DNA from: Lunatimonas lonarensis
GTDB lineage: Bacteria; Bacteroidota; Bacteroidia; Cytophagales; Cyclobacteriaceae
Direction: 5' to 3'
Length of the DNA: 61,690 nucleotides
NCBI RefSeq assembly: GCF_000390185.1
Contig: NZ_AQHR01000001.1
Span: 1-61,690, forward strand
In this document: piece by piece, positions 37,524 through 46,175 of the stretch
Layout: each line of letters opens with the position of its first letter
Numbering within the stretch: position 1 is the stretch's first letter
Notes under the pieces: model-generated
Database searches by the model: none
What the model was told of the DNA's origin: nothing
What the model saw: the letters and a program-made list of their open reading frames with translations, nothing else
Made by a program: the position numbers and the translations under genes

Positions 37524-37608
37524 CCATTTTTGGCAGAATCGGGAACTTTTGAACAGATACCGTGTTATTAAATGTATATACATTAATTTCCGTAAATCGG
37601 TTTTATCT

Positions 37609-38619
37609 ATGACACGCATCAAAACAATCAGACAGCTCGGTGCACAATGGGTCACCCAGGATCCTTTCTTATTCTGTGCCTACCATCACGATGTATTTCC
37701 CCGCGGAAATGGACAATTGGGTCCGGACGCATCGTTGGAAGGCCGCCTCATTGGGCGGGATTTTCAGGAAAAGGACGGCTGGAGCATGTACCATGGCAGC
37801 AAAATACCTGGATTTCCCTCCCATCCCCATAAAGGCTTTGAAACGGTCACAATAGTAGAAAAAGGACTGGTGGATCACTCTGATTCATTGGGTGCGGCAG
37901 GCCGCTTTGGAGAAGGTGACGTACAGTGGATGACCGCCGGGCGTGGTGTGATGCACTCGGAGATGTTTCCCTTGCTCAACGAGGACGAAAAGAACGAACT
38001 GTTACTCTTTCAAATCTGGCTAAACCTCCCGAAGAAAAGCAAGGAAGTTTCCGCACATTTTCTGATGATGTGGCATGAACTCATCCCTGTAAAGCGCGTC
38101 GTAGATGAAGGTGGCCGCGAATCATCCATCAAAGTGATAGCCGGCAAGCTTGGGGATGTGCAAGCGCCTACGCCTGCTCCGGATTCATGGGCAGCAGATC
38201 CGGCCAATGAAGTGCAAATCTGGCATATCCACATGCAGCCGGGTGCCAAGCTAACCCTTCCGGCAGCGTCAAAAGGCATCAACCGAACCTTGTTCTTCTA
38301 CTCTGGTGAGTCTATCGAAGTGGAAGGCAGGCTTATTCCTGAAAGGCATTCTTTAGATCTGGAGCCAACCGAGGAAACATCCATCCAAAACGGGACTAAA
38401 ACGGGTCATTTCCTGTTTCTTCAGGGAAAACCACTGGGCGAACCAGTGGTGCAGCACGGCCCCTTTGTAATGAACAGCCATCAGGAAATCCAGCAGGCCA
38501 TCTATGACTTTCAGCGTACGCAATTTGGCGGATGGCCATGGCCAAGCCAAGAACATACCCATCCGAAAGACCGGGGCAGATTTGCCCTACATGCGGATGG
38601 ACGCGAAGAAGTGAAATAA
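37609..38619 (+). CDS. Pirin family protein
   Basis: This 336-residue bicupin has the N-terminal cupin motif HPHKGFETVTIV with ligands of the HxH...E...H type, completed by GRGVMHSEM. The second cupin carries the pirin C-terminal domain. Bacterial pirins bind Fe; some act as quercetinases and others as redox-sensitive regulators. An in-frame ATG 60 nt upstream would add 20 non-conserved residues, so the ATG before TRIKTIRQ is chosen. The stop codon is part of the downstream terminator stem. Confidence 0.93.
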   Translation: MTRIKTIRQLGAQWVTQDPFLFCAYHHDVFPRGNGQLGPDASLEGRLIGRDFQEKDGWSMYHGSKIPGFPSHPHKGFETVTIVEKGLVDHSDSLGAAGRFGEGDVQWMTAGRGVMHSEMFPLLNEDEKNELLLFQIWLNLPKKSKEVSAHFLMMWHELIPVKRVVDEGGRESSIKVIAGKLGDVQAPTPAPDSWAADPANEVQIWHIHMQPGAKLTLPAASKGINRTLFFYSGESIEVEGRLIPERHSLDLEPTEETSIQNGTKTGHFLFLQGKPLGEPVVQHGPFVMNSHQEIQQAIYDFQRTQFGGWPWPSQEHTHPKDRGRFALHADGREEVK

Positions 38620-38668
38620 ACCAAAAGGGCCTGTACAAACAAGTTTTGTAAAGGCCCTTTTGGTTTAT
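38616..38668. terminator. Hairpin terminator between pirin and TIM-barrel genes
   Basis: Perfect 16-bp arms ATAAACCAAAAGGGCC (38616-38631) and GGCCCTTTTGGTTTAT (38653-38668) are extended by TACAAAC/GTTTTGTA inside. It lies between convergent genes. The core CCAAAAGGGC is shared with the terminator at 33363-33418. Confidence 0.8.
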
Positions 38669-38684
38669 GTCTGCCACCTCTCTT

Positions 38685-39557
38685 TTATTTCACGAAAGAA
38701 GCCTTGGCAAGGAATTCATAGCTTTGGCGCACACTTTCAATTGGCGGATGATTATAGCGTTCCACTTCTACAAAATACTCCTTCATACCCTGTGCATAAG
38801 CCGCTTTGAATATGGCCTTAAAATCCATTTTACCACTCTGACCGATCTCTTTTTCATCTTTGATGTGTAGTAGCGGGAAGCGGCCCTTGTATTTTTTCAA
38901 ATAGTCTACCGGATTATATCCTCCCTCTTGGCACCAATACACATCCAGCTCCATACAAAAAAGCTGGGGGTCTGTATTCTTCAACATAAAGTCAAACATG
39001 ATCTCCCCCTCTATCTTTTCAAATTCCCGGGAATGGTTGTGGAATCCAAACATAAGACCCCTCGCTTTGGTAACCTCTCCTACTTGATTATAATAATCAC
39101 ACCACATCCGCAGTTCACCCAACGTTGTGGGTATGGGCATGGAAGGCTTAATTAGGTACTTTGCACCGGCTTCAGCATGGTCCTCAGCCGCCTTCTTCCA
39201 CCAATCCATGGCCTCTGCGTGGGTTTCCTTGGAATAGCCCCTAGGACCGCCTACGTGGGCACTCGTCATTTCCATCCCTAAATCCCCTACCGTGGACTTA
39301 AAATCGGACGGTGACATGCCGTAAATCTTTCCATTATCGTAATTGGCAGCTTCCAGTGTTTTATAGCCGATTTTTGCCACTGATTCAAGTACTCCAGCTA
39401 CGTTGTCCTTGATGTCATTGCGAAGTGAATACAGTTGGAGTCCGATTCTTTTTGATTTGGCTGTTAAAGGGTTAGCCAGCAAGCTGGAAGATCCCAGAGC
39501 ACCTGCCAATGAAAGTAACGTAGTCTTCATTAAAAATTCTCGTCGTTGATTGTTCAT
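38685..39557 (-). CDS. Tat-exported TIM-barrel sugar isomerase/epimerase-like protein
   Basis: The 290-residue protein opens with a twin-arginine signal (QRREFLMK) followed by a hydrophobic segment to about residue 30. The mature part is an AP-endonuclease-2/xylose-isomerase-like TIM barrel: LQLYSLRNDIKDN, HVGGPRG, FGFHNHSREF, MELDVYWCQEGG and LLHIKDE. The Glu, Asp and His residues at strand ends are the usual divalent metal ligands of this family (IolE/YcjR group). Export by Tat implies folding with its metal in the cytoplasm and periplasmic action. Substrate unknown; a keto- or 3-keto-sugar is plausible. Confidence 0.88.
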   Translation of the reverse strand: MNNQRREFLMKTTLLSLAGALGSSSLLANPLTAKSKRIGLQLYSLRNDIKDNVAGVLESVAKIGYKTLEAANYDNGKIYGMSPSDFKSTVGDLGMEMTSAHVGGPRGYSKETHAEAMDWWKKAAEDHAEAGAKYLIKPSMPIPTTLGELRMWCDYYNQVGEVTKARGLMFGFHNHSREFEKIEGEIMFDFMLKNTDPQLFCMELDVYWCQEGGYNPVDYLKKYKGRFPLLHIKDEKEIGQSGKMDFKAIFKAAYAQGMKEYFVEVERYNHPPIESVRQSYEFLAKASFVK

Positions 39558-39791
39558 GCGTTATCTTGGTATATTGCTTTGTTTACAGCTACAATCATAC
39601 CAAATTTTGGACAAACTACCGCTGATTACGAACGATTCGGCAAAAAAGAAACCCAATAGGCTTAGAAATAACCGGGGCAAAGGAAATTTTAAGCACCCAA
39701 CCCACCACCTGCCAACAAATAATTCATTACCTTAGTATATGGATTTTATACAAGCATTGCCTTATGGCGGCAAACTAAGGAACAAAAGGGT

Positions 39792-40538
39792 ATGGACATA
39801 TTGGGGATAGACATTGGTGGTTCTGGGATCAAAGGGGCTCCCGTAAACATAGAAACGGGTGAACTGACGGCAGAACGTTTTAGGGTTCCCACTCCAAAAC
39901 CTGCCAAACCGGAATCGGTCGCCGAGGCGGTTAAAACGTTGGTAGATCATTTCAACTGGAAAGGCCCCATCGGCTGTGGATTCCCAACAGTAGTCAACAA
40001 CGGGATGTCGGTAACAAAAAGCAACATACACAAAAGCTGGGTAGGCACCCAAGTGGATGCGTTGTTTTCCGAAAAAACCGGACTCCCGGTGACCGTAATA
40101 AACGATGCAGATGCAGCAGGTCTGGCGGAAATGACCTATGGTGCCGGTAAAGGTAAAAAAGGGTTGGTAATCACCGTTACCATCGGCACCGGATTAGGCA
40201 CTGGTGTTTTTTACGACGGCAAGCTTATCCCAAATTTTGAGTTGGGACGTGTTTTCTATAAGAATGGGGAGATCATCGAATACTATGCCGCAGATTCAGC
40301 ACGAATAAAAAACGACCTATCGTACAAAGCATGGGGAAAACGGTTCAACAAATTCCTAAAACACACGAAGAGAATCCTTTCTCCGGACCTGTTCATTCTC
40401 GGAGGCGGAGCCAGCAAGAAAATGGACCTGTTTGAAAATGAACTTACCGTGGATGTGCCAATTGTTGTTGCTGAAAAGAGAAACAATGCGGGAATTATCG
40501 GTGCTGCGATGGCGGCCTATCACTGGCCAAAAAAATAG
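39792..40538 (+). CDS. ppgK: Polyphosphate glucokinase-type ROK kinase
   Basis: The 248-residue cytosolic protein is a ROK-fold sugar kinase. The phosphate-binding motif is DIGGSGIKG (residues 6-14), followed by [10 protein letters not shown] (catalytic Asp region), [11 protein letters not shown] and LGGGASKK. Short length and this motif set match the polyphosphate/ATP-glucokinase group rather than NagK-type ROK proteins. It would phosphorylate glucose released by the surrounding hydrolases. The gene ends 6 nt before the phosphotriesterase-family gene, so they are probably co-transcribed. Confidence 0.9.
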   Translation: MDILGIDIGGSGIKGAPVNIETGELTAERFRVPTPKPAKPESVAEAVKTLVDHFNWKGPIGCGFPTVVNNGMSVTKSNIHKSWVGTQVDALFSEKTGLPVTVINDADAAGLAEMTYGAGKGKKGLVITVTIGTGLGTGVFYDGKLIPNFELGRVFYKNGEIIEYYAADSARIKNDLSYKAWGKRFNKFLKHTKRILSPDLFILGGGASKKMDLFENELTVDVPIVVAEKRNNAGIIGAAMAAYHWPKK

Positions 40539-40544
40539 GCTCCC

Positions 40545-41549
40545 ATGAGGCTTTCCGTTAAATTGATCGCCATTTTCGCTATCTGCTTGGCAAGCAGCTG
40601 CCACAATCCGGTTGCTCAACCGTTTATACAGACGGTTAACGGAGGGGTTTCTGCCCAAACCCTGGGAGCAACGCTCATTCACGAACACCTCCTGGTTGAT
40701 TTCATTGGTGCCGATGCCTACGACCCACACCGATGGCAACACGCTGAAGTGATAGACCGTGTTTTGCCCTTCCTGCTGGAAATAAAGGCTAAAGGTATCA
40801 AAAGTATAGTAGAATGCACACCCGCATTTCTGGGCCGTGATCCAGTTCTGCTAAAAGCACTGTCGGAGCGAAGTGGGTTAAACATTCTGACCAATACGGG
40901 TCTGTATGGCGCCGTAGACAACAAATTTCTCCCACCCTTTGCCCACCAAGAATCCGACCGGCAATTGGCCGACCGGTGGATAAAGGAATGGCGATTGGGA
41001 ATAGAAGGTACAGGCATCAAACCTGCATTTATCAAGATAGGAGTGAACCCTGGATCCCTATCACCGCTGCATCAGAAGATGGTTCGGGCAGCTGCTCTGA
41101 CACACCAACGCACTGGTCTTTTGATCGTATCCCATACAGGTCGGGCAGTTGCCGCTTTTGAGCAATTGGATATCCTGGCTGACATGGGAGTATCAGAAAA
41201 GGCGTTCGTGTGGGTTCATGCCCAGGCAGAAACTGATTATTCACTTCATGTTGCCGCCGCAAAAAGAGGTGCTTGGGTCAGCCTGGACGGAATTTCGGAC
41301 AACAATGTGGAGGATTATCTGGCCATGGTTCAAAACATGAAAGCACATGGAGTATTAGACCGAACCCTGATTTCCCACGACGCCGGGTGGTTCAGCCCTG
41401 GCGAGTTAAACGGAGGGGACTTCAGGGGATTCACCACAATCCCAGACATTTTCTTGCCAATGCTGCGCTCCAACGGCTTTTCCCAAGCAGAATGCGATCT
41501 GCTCCTCGTAGAAAACCCTGCCTATGCCTTTCAGTTAACCAACCCATAG
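40545..41549 (+). CDS. Phosphotriesterase-family metal-dependent hydrolase, lipoprotein
   Basis: This 334-residue protein has a lipobox (LASSCH, Cys 19) and an amidohydrolase TIM barrel of the phosphotriesterase/PHP type. Candidate metal ligands are the HEHLL motif (residues 44-46), the Lys of FIKIGVNPG that may be carbamylated, the His residues of VSHTG and WVHAQ, and the Asp of SHDAGWF. The family includes lactonases and carboxylesterases as well as organophosphate hydrolases. A sugar lactone or ester substrate would fit this sugar-rich neighbourhood, but that is inference. Confidence 0.87.
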   Translation: MRLSVKLIAIFAICLASSCHNPVAQPFIQTVNGGVSAQTLGATLIHEHLLVDFIGADAYDPHRWQHAEVIDRVLPFLLEIKAKGIKSIVECTPAFLGRDPVLLKALSERSGLNILTNTGLYGAVDNKFLPPFAHQESDRQLADRWIKEWRLGIEGTGIKPAFIKIGVNPGSLSPLHQKMVRAAALTHQRTGLLIVSHTGRAVAAFEQLDILADMGVSEKAFVWVHAQAETDYSLHVAAAKRGAWVSLDGISDNNVEDYLAMVQNMKAHGVLDRTLISHDAGWFSPGELNGGDFRGFTTIPDIFLPMLRSNGFSQAECDLLLVENPAYAFQLTNP

Positions 41550-41752
41550 CCCAGACCGCCTGCATTACTGCCTTCCTTGATCGCCAAAGCTCACCATCCT
41601 CACCCAAAAGAAGGATTTCAATCAGCATATTGACTGATTTTTATCATACTAATTCCGTGTATTGTTTTGTTTCTTTGAGCTGTTGATTTACAGACAGGCA
41701 AGCTATTCATGTTTTTCGACATAAATCTTTCATAACCAAAACCCAAACGATC

Positions 41753-42583
41753 ATGAAACGTATCCTAGTTCCCATCGATTTCTCCCCCTATTCCGAAGTG
41801 GCGTTCCAAAACGCGGCCAAACTTGCAGCCAAAGGAGACGCGACCATAACCTGCGTTAATGTCGTATCTACTGCATTGGATTGGGACAGCCTTTCAGAAA
41901 AGGACAAAGCCAAGCATACAGCCATTTTGGACACCGAAGCTGAGGCAAAGGACAAGTTAAAGGCCTTTGTGATGAACCATAAGGTATCGCATAATCCAGT
42001 TGAGGCGGTGGTCAAAATAGGTGTTCCGGCACAGGCCATCATCGATGTGGCCAATTCCCAAGCGGCCGACTTAATAGTCATCGGCGCCTATGGTCTCGGA
42101 TTTGAGGAAGGAAAATTTGTCGGATCGACCATGCAAAAAGTACTCAGGCTAGCCGAGTGTCCGGTGTTGGCGGTAAAAAAACCCATTGACGGCAGAACCA
42201 TCAAGAAAGTGACCTTCGCATCCCTGTTTAACGAAGCCAGTAAGCCTGCTTTTGTACGTATGAAGCCCCTGATCAAAATGCTGGGCGCTTCGGTTCATTT
42301 CCTTTACGTGAACACGCCGGCTAGGTTCTTGGACAGCTTGAAAGCCGAAGGATTGATGAAACAGTATGCGGCAGGCCAGGAGGACCTGGTAATCCATAAG
42401 CATGTGTTTAACCATAGCGAAGTGGAAAACGGCATTATCGCGTTTGCCGACAGTCGAAATTCAGGTCTAATTGCCATTGCGTCAAATGTCCGCACATCCA
42501 ACTCTACCTATCAAATAGGTGTTACGGAAACCGTATTGTACAAAACGGATCTTCCTGTCTTGAGCGTAAAGTTTGACGTCTAG
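41753..42583 (+). CDS. Tandem-domain universal stress protein (UspA family)
   Basis: The 276-residue cytosolic protein consists of two Usp domains (about 1-140 and 145-275). Domain one is complete, with the ATP-binding GAYGLGFEEGKFVGST. Domain two lacks the glycine-rich loop, as is common for the second half of tandem Usp proteins. Such proteins bind ATP and respond to stress or starvation. It stands alone between convergent and co-oriented neighbours; a short hairpin follows the stop. Confidence 0.92.
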   Translation: MKRILVPIDFSPYSEVAFQNAAKLAAKGDATITCVNVVSTALDWDSLSEKDKAKHTAILDTEAEAKDKLKAFVMNHKVSHNPVEAVVKIGVPAQAIIDVANSQAADLIVIGAYGLGFEEGKFVGSTMQKVLRLAECPVLAVKKPIDGRTIKKVTFASLFNEASKPAFVRMKPLIKMLGASVHFLYVNTPARFLDSLKAEGLMKQYAAGQEDLVIHKHVFNHSEVENGIIAFADSRNSGLIAIASNVRTSNSTYQIGVTETVLYKTDLPVLSVKFDV

Positions 42584-42595
42584 GAATCAAAGGTT

Positions 42596-42626
42596 GACAT
42601 CCCGCCGCTTATCCCAGCGGGATGTC
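42596..42626. terminator. Hairpin between convergent Usp and Na/Pi transporter genes
   Basis: GACATCCCGC (42596-42605) and GCGGGATGTC (42617-42626) form a perfect 10-bp stem with an 11-nt loop. It overlaps the last codons of the transporter. No T-run follows on either side, so it may weakly terminate or protect 3' ends. Confidence 0.55.
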
Positions 42627-44267
42627 CTCCCTTACCAACGGCACAGGGGATTCCACTTTTTTTTGCTCCAACGCGTAGGCGAGGTGCTTGATTCCTGAAA
42701 ACGATTGTTTGATCACATTTGAAAGCGTCGATACGGGGATATCCGTTTTGGCATGCCTGAGTCGTTCATACAGCTCCTGAATCATCCACGCGTAGTCGCG
42801 TTCTAATTGGACCAACAACTCTGCAAGTTCCTTTTCGTCCCGCTGGCTAAGCAGCACATGTAAACGAGCGACAAATCCGTTCATTTTTTCCTTGATTTGC
42901 TGGTGAACGTCGAAAACTAAAGACTCCCTCGAAGCCTCCATTTGCTGGATATTATGGACTATGTCTTTAAAATCCTTTGCCCCGTAGATCATTTCGCGCA
43001 GGGCGTGCATCAGATGATTTAGCTGGGCCGCCTCCTCGGAAGAAAGGTTCTGCTTTTGAAGCCCAATACCGTAGCCCGTCAACTCATCCTCCAGGGATTT
43101 GAGTTTATCGTACTCGGAGATCAGATCTTTCGGCTGGTAAATGATCTTCTTCCATACCGATGTGTTGCGCTCCGGAAGATGTTGCTTTAAAATCAGCTTT
43201 TTGACAAATTTCAGCGTGCGTTCAAACAACCAATCCGCCTCCTTCTCCAATGCGATTATCCCCACCGAGGGAACCTCCTGGGTCACATTTTTAATATAGG
43301 TAGACAAACCCTTGGGCTCATCCGATAGGAATTGCCCCCTCAGCCACCGCTCCATCGCGCCCAAAAACGGATAAAAAATCACGATACCAAATACATTGAC
43401 GAGGGTATTGAGCAATACCAACTCCATCAGCGGGTCTTCCACTTTAAATACAAAAAAGGCAACGTGGATCATCTCATCTATAAAAAAGAACGTAATCACA
43501 CCTGCCACCAACTTGAAAATAAAATTACTGAGTGCAAGTCTCTTCTTATCTGCCGTGCCCCCAACGGCTCCCAGTATCAACGTAAAGGTTGTACCGATAT
43601 TCGCACCGATGATCATAGCGAGGGCATGCTCAATCCCGATTACTTGGGCGTTTAACGCACTGAGGACAATCACGATCGTAGCCGAGCTGGACTGGATCAA
43701 AGCCGTTATGAACACACCCAATCCCAAAAAAGCCCACAACCCAAAGCCGAGATAATCGGAAAGATCTATTTCTTCGGCCACCGACTCTATTGCACCTTTC
43801 ATAAAGTCCAGGCCCAGAAACAACAGGCCAAACCCCACCAAAAACGCCCCCAAGTTGCGAAGTAAAGGCCGGCTGTTTACAAACAAGTAGGTCAGCGAAC
43901 CCAATGCCAAAAAAGGGAAAGCAAAATCAGAAACACTTACCTTGAATCCGAGTGTGGCCACGATCCACGCCGTAACGGTCGTTCCCAGATTTGCTCCCAA
44001 AACAACCCCCAGCGAGTGACTCAGACTGATCATCCCCCCACCCAAAAAGGCCAACACCATGAGGGTAACCAATGAGCTGCTCTGTAAAATGGCGGTGATC
44101 ACCGTACCTACGGCAATGCCTTTCCATGGCTTGTTTGTAAACCGCTGCAGCAGGTCTTTGAACGAACGGCCAACCAACTCACGAAGGGAATGCTCCAACT
44201 GATGCATACCCCACAAAAACAGCCCAATGCCAGCCAAAAACCTCCAAAAATCAAAAGATCCCTCCAT
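42609..44267 (-). CDS. Na/Pi cotransporter family protein with PhoU-like C-terminus
   Basis: The 552-residue inner membrane protein has the two inverted Na/Pi-cotransporter repeats. The QSSS signatures appear twice (TAILQSSSLVTLM near residue 60 and TALIQSSSATIVI near residue 190). About eight membrane helices are followed, from residue 340, by a cytosolic helical PhoU-like domain. The family (NptA/YjbB) moves phosphate with sodium, often outward when phosphate is in excess. It is divergent from the DoxX-like gene. Confidence 0.92.
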   Translation of the reverse strand: MEGSFDFWRFLAGIGLFLWGMHQLEHSLRELVGRSFKDLLQRFTNKPWKGIAVGTVITAILQSSSLVTLMVLAFLGGGMISLSHSLGVVLGANLGTTVTAWIVATLGFKVSVSDFAFPFLALGSLTYLFVNSRPLLRNLGAFLVGFGLLFLGLDFMKGAIESVAEEIDLSDYLGFGLWAFLGLGVFITALIQSSSATIVIVLSALNAQVIGIEHALAMIIGANIGTTFTLILGAVGGTADKKRLALSNFIFKLVAGVITFFFIDEMIHVAFFVFKVEDPLMELVLLNTLVNVFGIVIFYPFLGAMERWLRGQFLSDEPKGLSTYIKNVTQEVPSVGIIALEKEADWLFERTLKFVKKLILKQHLPERNTSVWKKIIYQPKDLISEYDKLKSLEDELTGYGIGLQKQNLSSEEAAQLNHLMHALREMIYGAKDFKDIVHNIQQMEASRESLVFDVHQQIKEKMNGFVARLHVLLSQRDEKELAELLVQLERDYAWMIQELYERLRHAKTDIPVSTLSNVIKQSFSGIKHLAYALEQKKVESPVPLVREDIPLG

Positions 44268-44516
44268 GCAAACCTATTCTATGGGACAACGATGCATAAA
44301 CGCTGCTCCTGGTGTAAGTGATAGATACAAGCACCACAACCGATCGGGGATCACAAAAAGGACAGCAACCTCGCCCCGCCAGCCGGTCTCATCTTCAAAG
44401 GTAGGAATAAATATTGCTGCTTTCTATGCTATCGAAGCGGGAATTCCACTACAAAGAAACATATTCGGGGAAATGCCCGAACCTTTCTATTCATCCAAAA
44501 AACAAAGCCACTGTCT

Positions 44517-45038
44517 ATGGACAATCGTAAAAAGAATAGCCGAAATGCACCACTTTTACCAAAAAGGGGATTTAAACAGATCGATGATGCCATCGTGAAA
44601 TGGAAAAGAAAGTACAGCATCACACTACTGCGCTTAAGCGTTGGCCTTGTATTTTTTTGGTTTGGAGTGTTGAAATTCTTCCCCAGTGTTAGTCCCGCAG
44701 AGGGGATCGTATTGGACACCATCCACCAAATTACTTTCGGGTGGTTGTCGGATCGACAGATTTCGGTAGGATTGGCCACCTGGGAGGCGCTGATAGGAAT
44801 TGGCCTGATCGTGGGCCGGTACATGCGTGCCATTTTGTTCTTGTTGTTCCTTCAGCTGCCGGGCACCTTTCTTCCGGTTCTATTTTTCCCCGACCAGGTT
44901 TTTGAAATCATCCCTTGGGTACCGACACTGAAGGGCCAGTACATATTCAAGAATTTAGTCATTGTGGCTGCGGGGATCGTCTTGGGCTCCCAGGTTGAAG
45001 AAAAACCGCTGGGAGGGCTTCGGAAAAAAGCTCCCTGA
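44517..45038 (+). CDS. DoxX-like membrane protein
   Basis: This 173-residue protein has a basic cytosolic N-terminus and four transmembrane helices. The first hydrophobic block reads LLRLSVGLVFFWFGVLKFF followed by PSVSPAEGI, a common pattern in Bacteroidota DoxX-family proteins. Function is not established; relatives occur with redox or thiosulfate systems. The start is not certain, as the first 30 residues are poorly conserved. The TIM-barrel gene follows after 107 nt on the same strand. Confidence 0.75.
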   Translation: MDNRKKNSRNAPLLPKRGFKQIDDAIVKWKRKYSITLLRLSVGLVFFWFGVLKFFPSVSPAEGIVLDTIHQITFGWLSDRQISVGLATWEALIGIGLIVGRYMRAILFLLFLQLPGTFLPVLFFPDQVFEIIPWVPTLKGQYIFKNLVIVAAGIVLGSQVEEKPLGGLRKKAP

Positions 45039-45145
45039 AAAAAGCCCCCGTCCGAACAGACCGGGAATGCGCTGGAAAAGCTTGGCGCAAATGCAGAATC
45101 TTTCTTATCTTGCCTACCCAAAACAACCAAACAATCCACACTAAT

Positions 45146-46087
45146 ATGACCCAGCGAAGAAAATTTTTCAAAGATTCCCTCAAAGCAGGGGTAGGTTTTG
45201 CCCTGTTTTCCGGAATCCTATCCAAGGCCAAAGCAGGAACAATGAATTCGGTAAAGTCTCCCTACACCATCTCCCTTGCTGAATGGTCGCTTCGGGATTG
45301 GTTGAATTCAGGCAAAATATCCAACCTGGATTTTCCGGAAACCACGAGGAAGGTCTTTGATATCCATGCCGTGGAATATGTTAGCAGTTTCTTTAAAGGA
45401 CAGGAAACGGATGCAAACTACCTCCGCGAGCTCAAGTCAAGAAGTGATGGGGCAGGCGTGCAAAATGTACTGATCATGGTGGATATGTGGGGCCAAGATG
45501 GGGCGCTTGCGAGTCCGGAAGAAAGTGTACGTCGAGCAGCGGCTCAAAACCACCACAAATGGATCGATGCTGCCAAGTACCTGGGATGTCATGCCATACG
45601 CGTCAACGCCTCAGGATATGGCAATGCTTCCTACCGAGATGCTTTGGGCTACTTTGCGGATGGGCTGGCAAAGCTGACGGAATACGGGGCGTCCAACCAG
45701 ATAAGTGTTATTGTGGAAAATCACGGGGGGTACTCCTCGAACGGCCGTTGGCTGGCGGATGTCATTCGGCAAGTCAACAGCAACTACTGCGGCACCTTGC
45801 CGGATTTTGGGAATTTTCGAACCGATCTGGAGACGGGAAATTTTTACGATCCCTACATCGGCGTAGCTGAATTGATGCCTTATGCGAAGGGGGTGAGTGC
45901 CAAATCCATGGGATTTGATCATCACGGACAGGACACCACCATCGACTTCAAAAGGATGATGAACATAGTGGCCGCTTTTAACTTTGAGGGATATGTCGGT
46001 ATAGAATGGGGAGGTGGACTGGGTATGCCTATGGATGCCGAGGCCGCGGTCAAAGCAACCAAGCAATTGATTTTGGATTCGATCTAA
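45146..46087 (+). CDS. Tat-exported TIM-barrel sugar isomerase/epimerase-like protein
   Basis: This 313-residue protein begins with a textbook twin-arginine signal (QRRKFFKDSL) and a hydrophobic stretch to about residue 30. The barrel contains LAEWSLRDWLNSG, VENHGGYSSNG, LPDFGNF and YVGIEWGGG, with Glu, Asp and His residues placed as metal ligands in the xylose-isomerase-like family. An upstream ATG at 45110 adds 12 residues that would spoil the signal, so the start here is preferred. The DUF1080 gene is 88 nt downstream on the same strand, which supports a joint role in periplasmic sugar chemistry. Confidence 0.88.
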   Translation: MTQRRKFFKDSLKAGVGFALFSGILSKAKAGTMNSVKSPYTISLAEWSLRDWLNSGKISNLDFPETTRKVFDIHAVEYVSSFFKGQETDANYLRELKSRSDGAGVQNVLIMVDMWGQDGALASPEESVRRAAAQNHHKWIDAAKYLGCHAIRVNASGYGNASYRDALGYFADGLAKLTEYGASNQISVIVENHGGYSSNGRWLADVIRQVNSNYCGTLPDFGNFRTDLETGNFYDPYIGVAELMPYAKGVSAKSMGFDHHGQDTTIDFKRMMNIVAAFNFEGYVGIEWGGGLGMPMDAEAAVKATKQLILDSI

Positions 46088-46175
46088 TCCTGAAAGCTAT
46101 CGTGAAGCTAAACGATCACACCAATGTTCTCTTAACTATACAATTAATCACCCACCATACCTTGTAAAAACAAAC

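Noticed and set aside
37571-37584. Perfect 14-bp palindrome AATGTATATACATT upstream of the pirin gene
   Set aside because: A few perfect 14-bp palindromes are expected by chance in AT-rich sequence of this length. There is no repeat copy or promoter context to support an operator.
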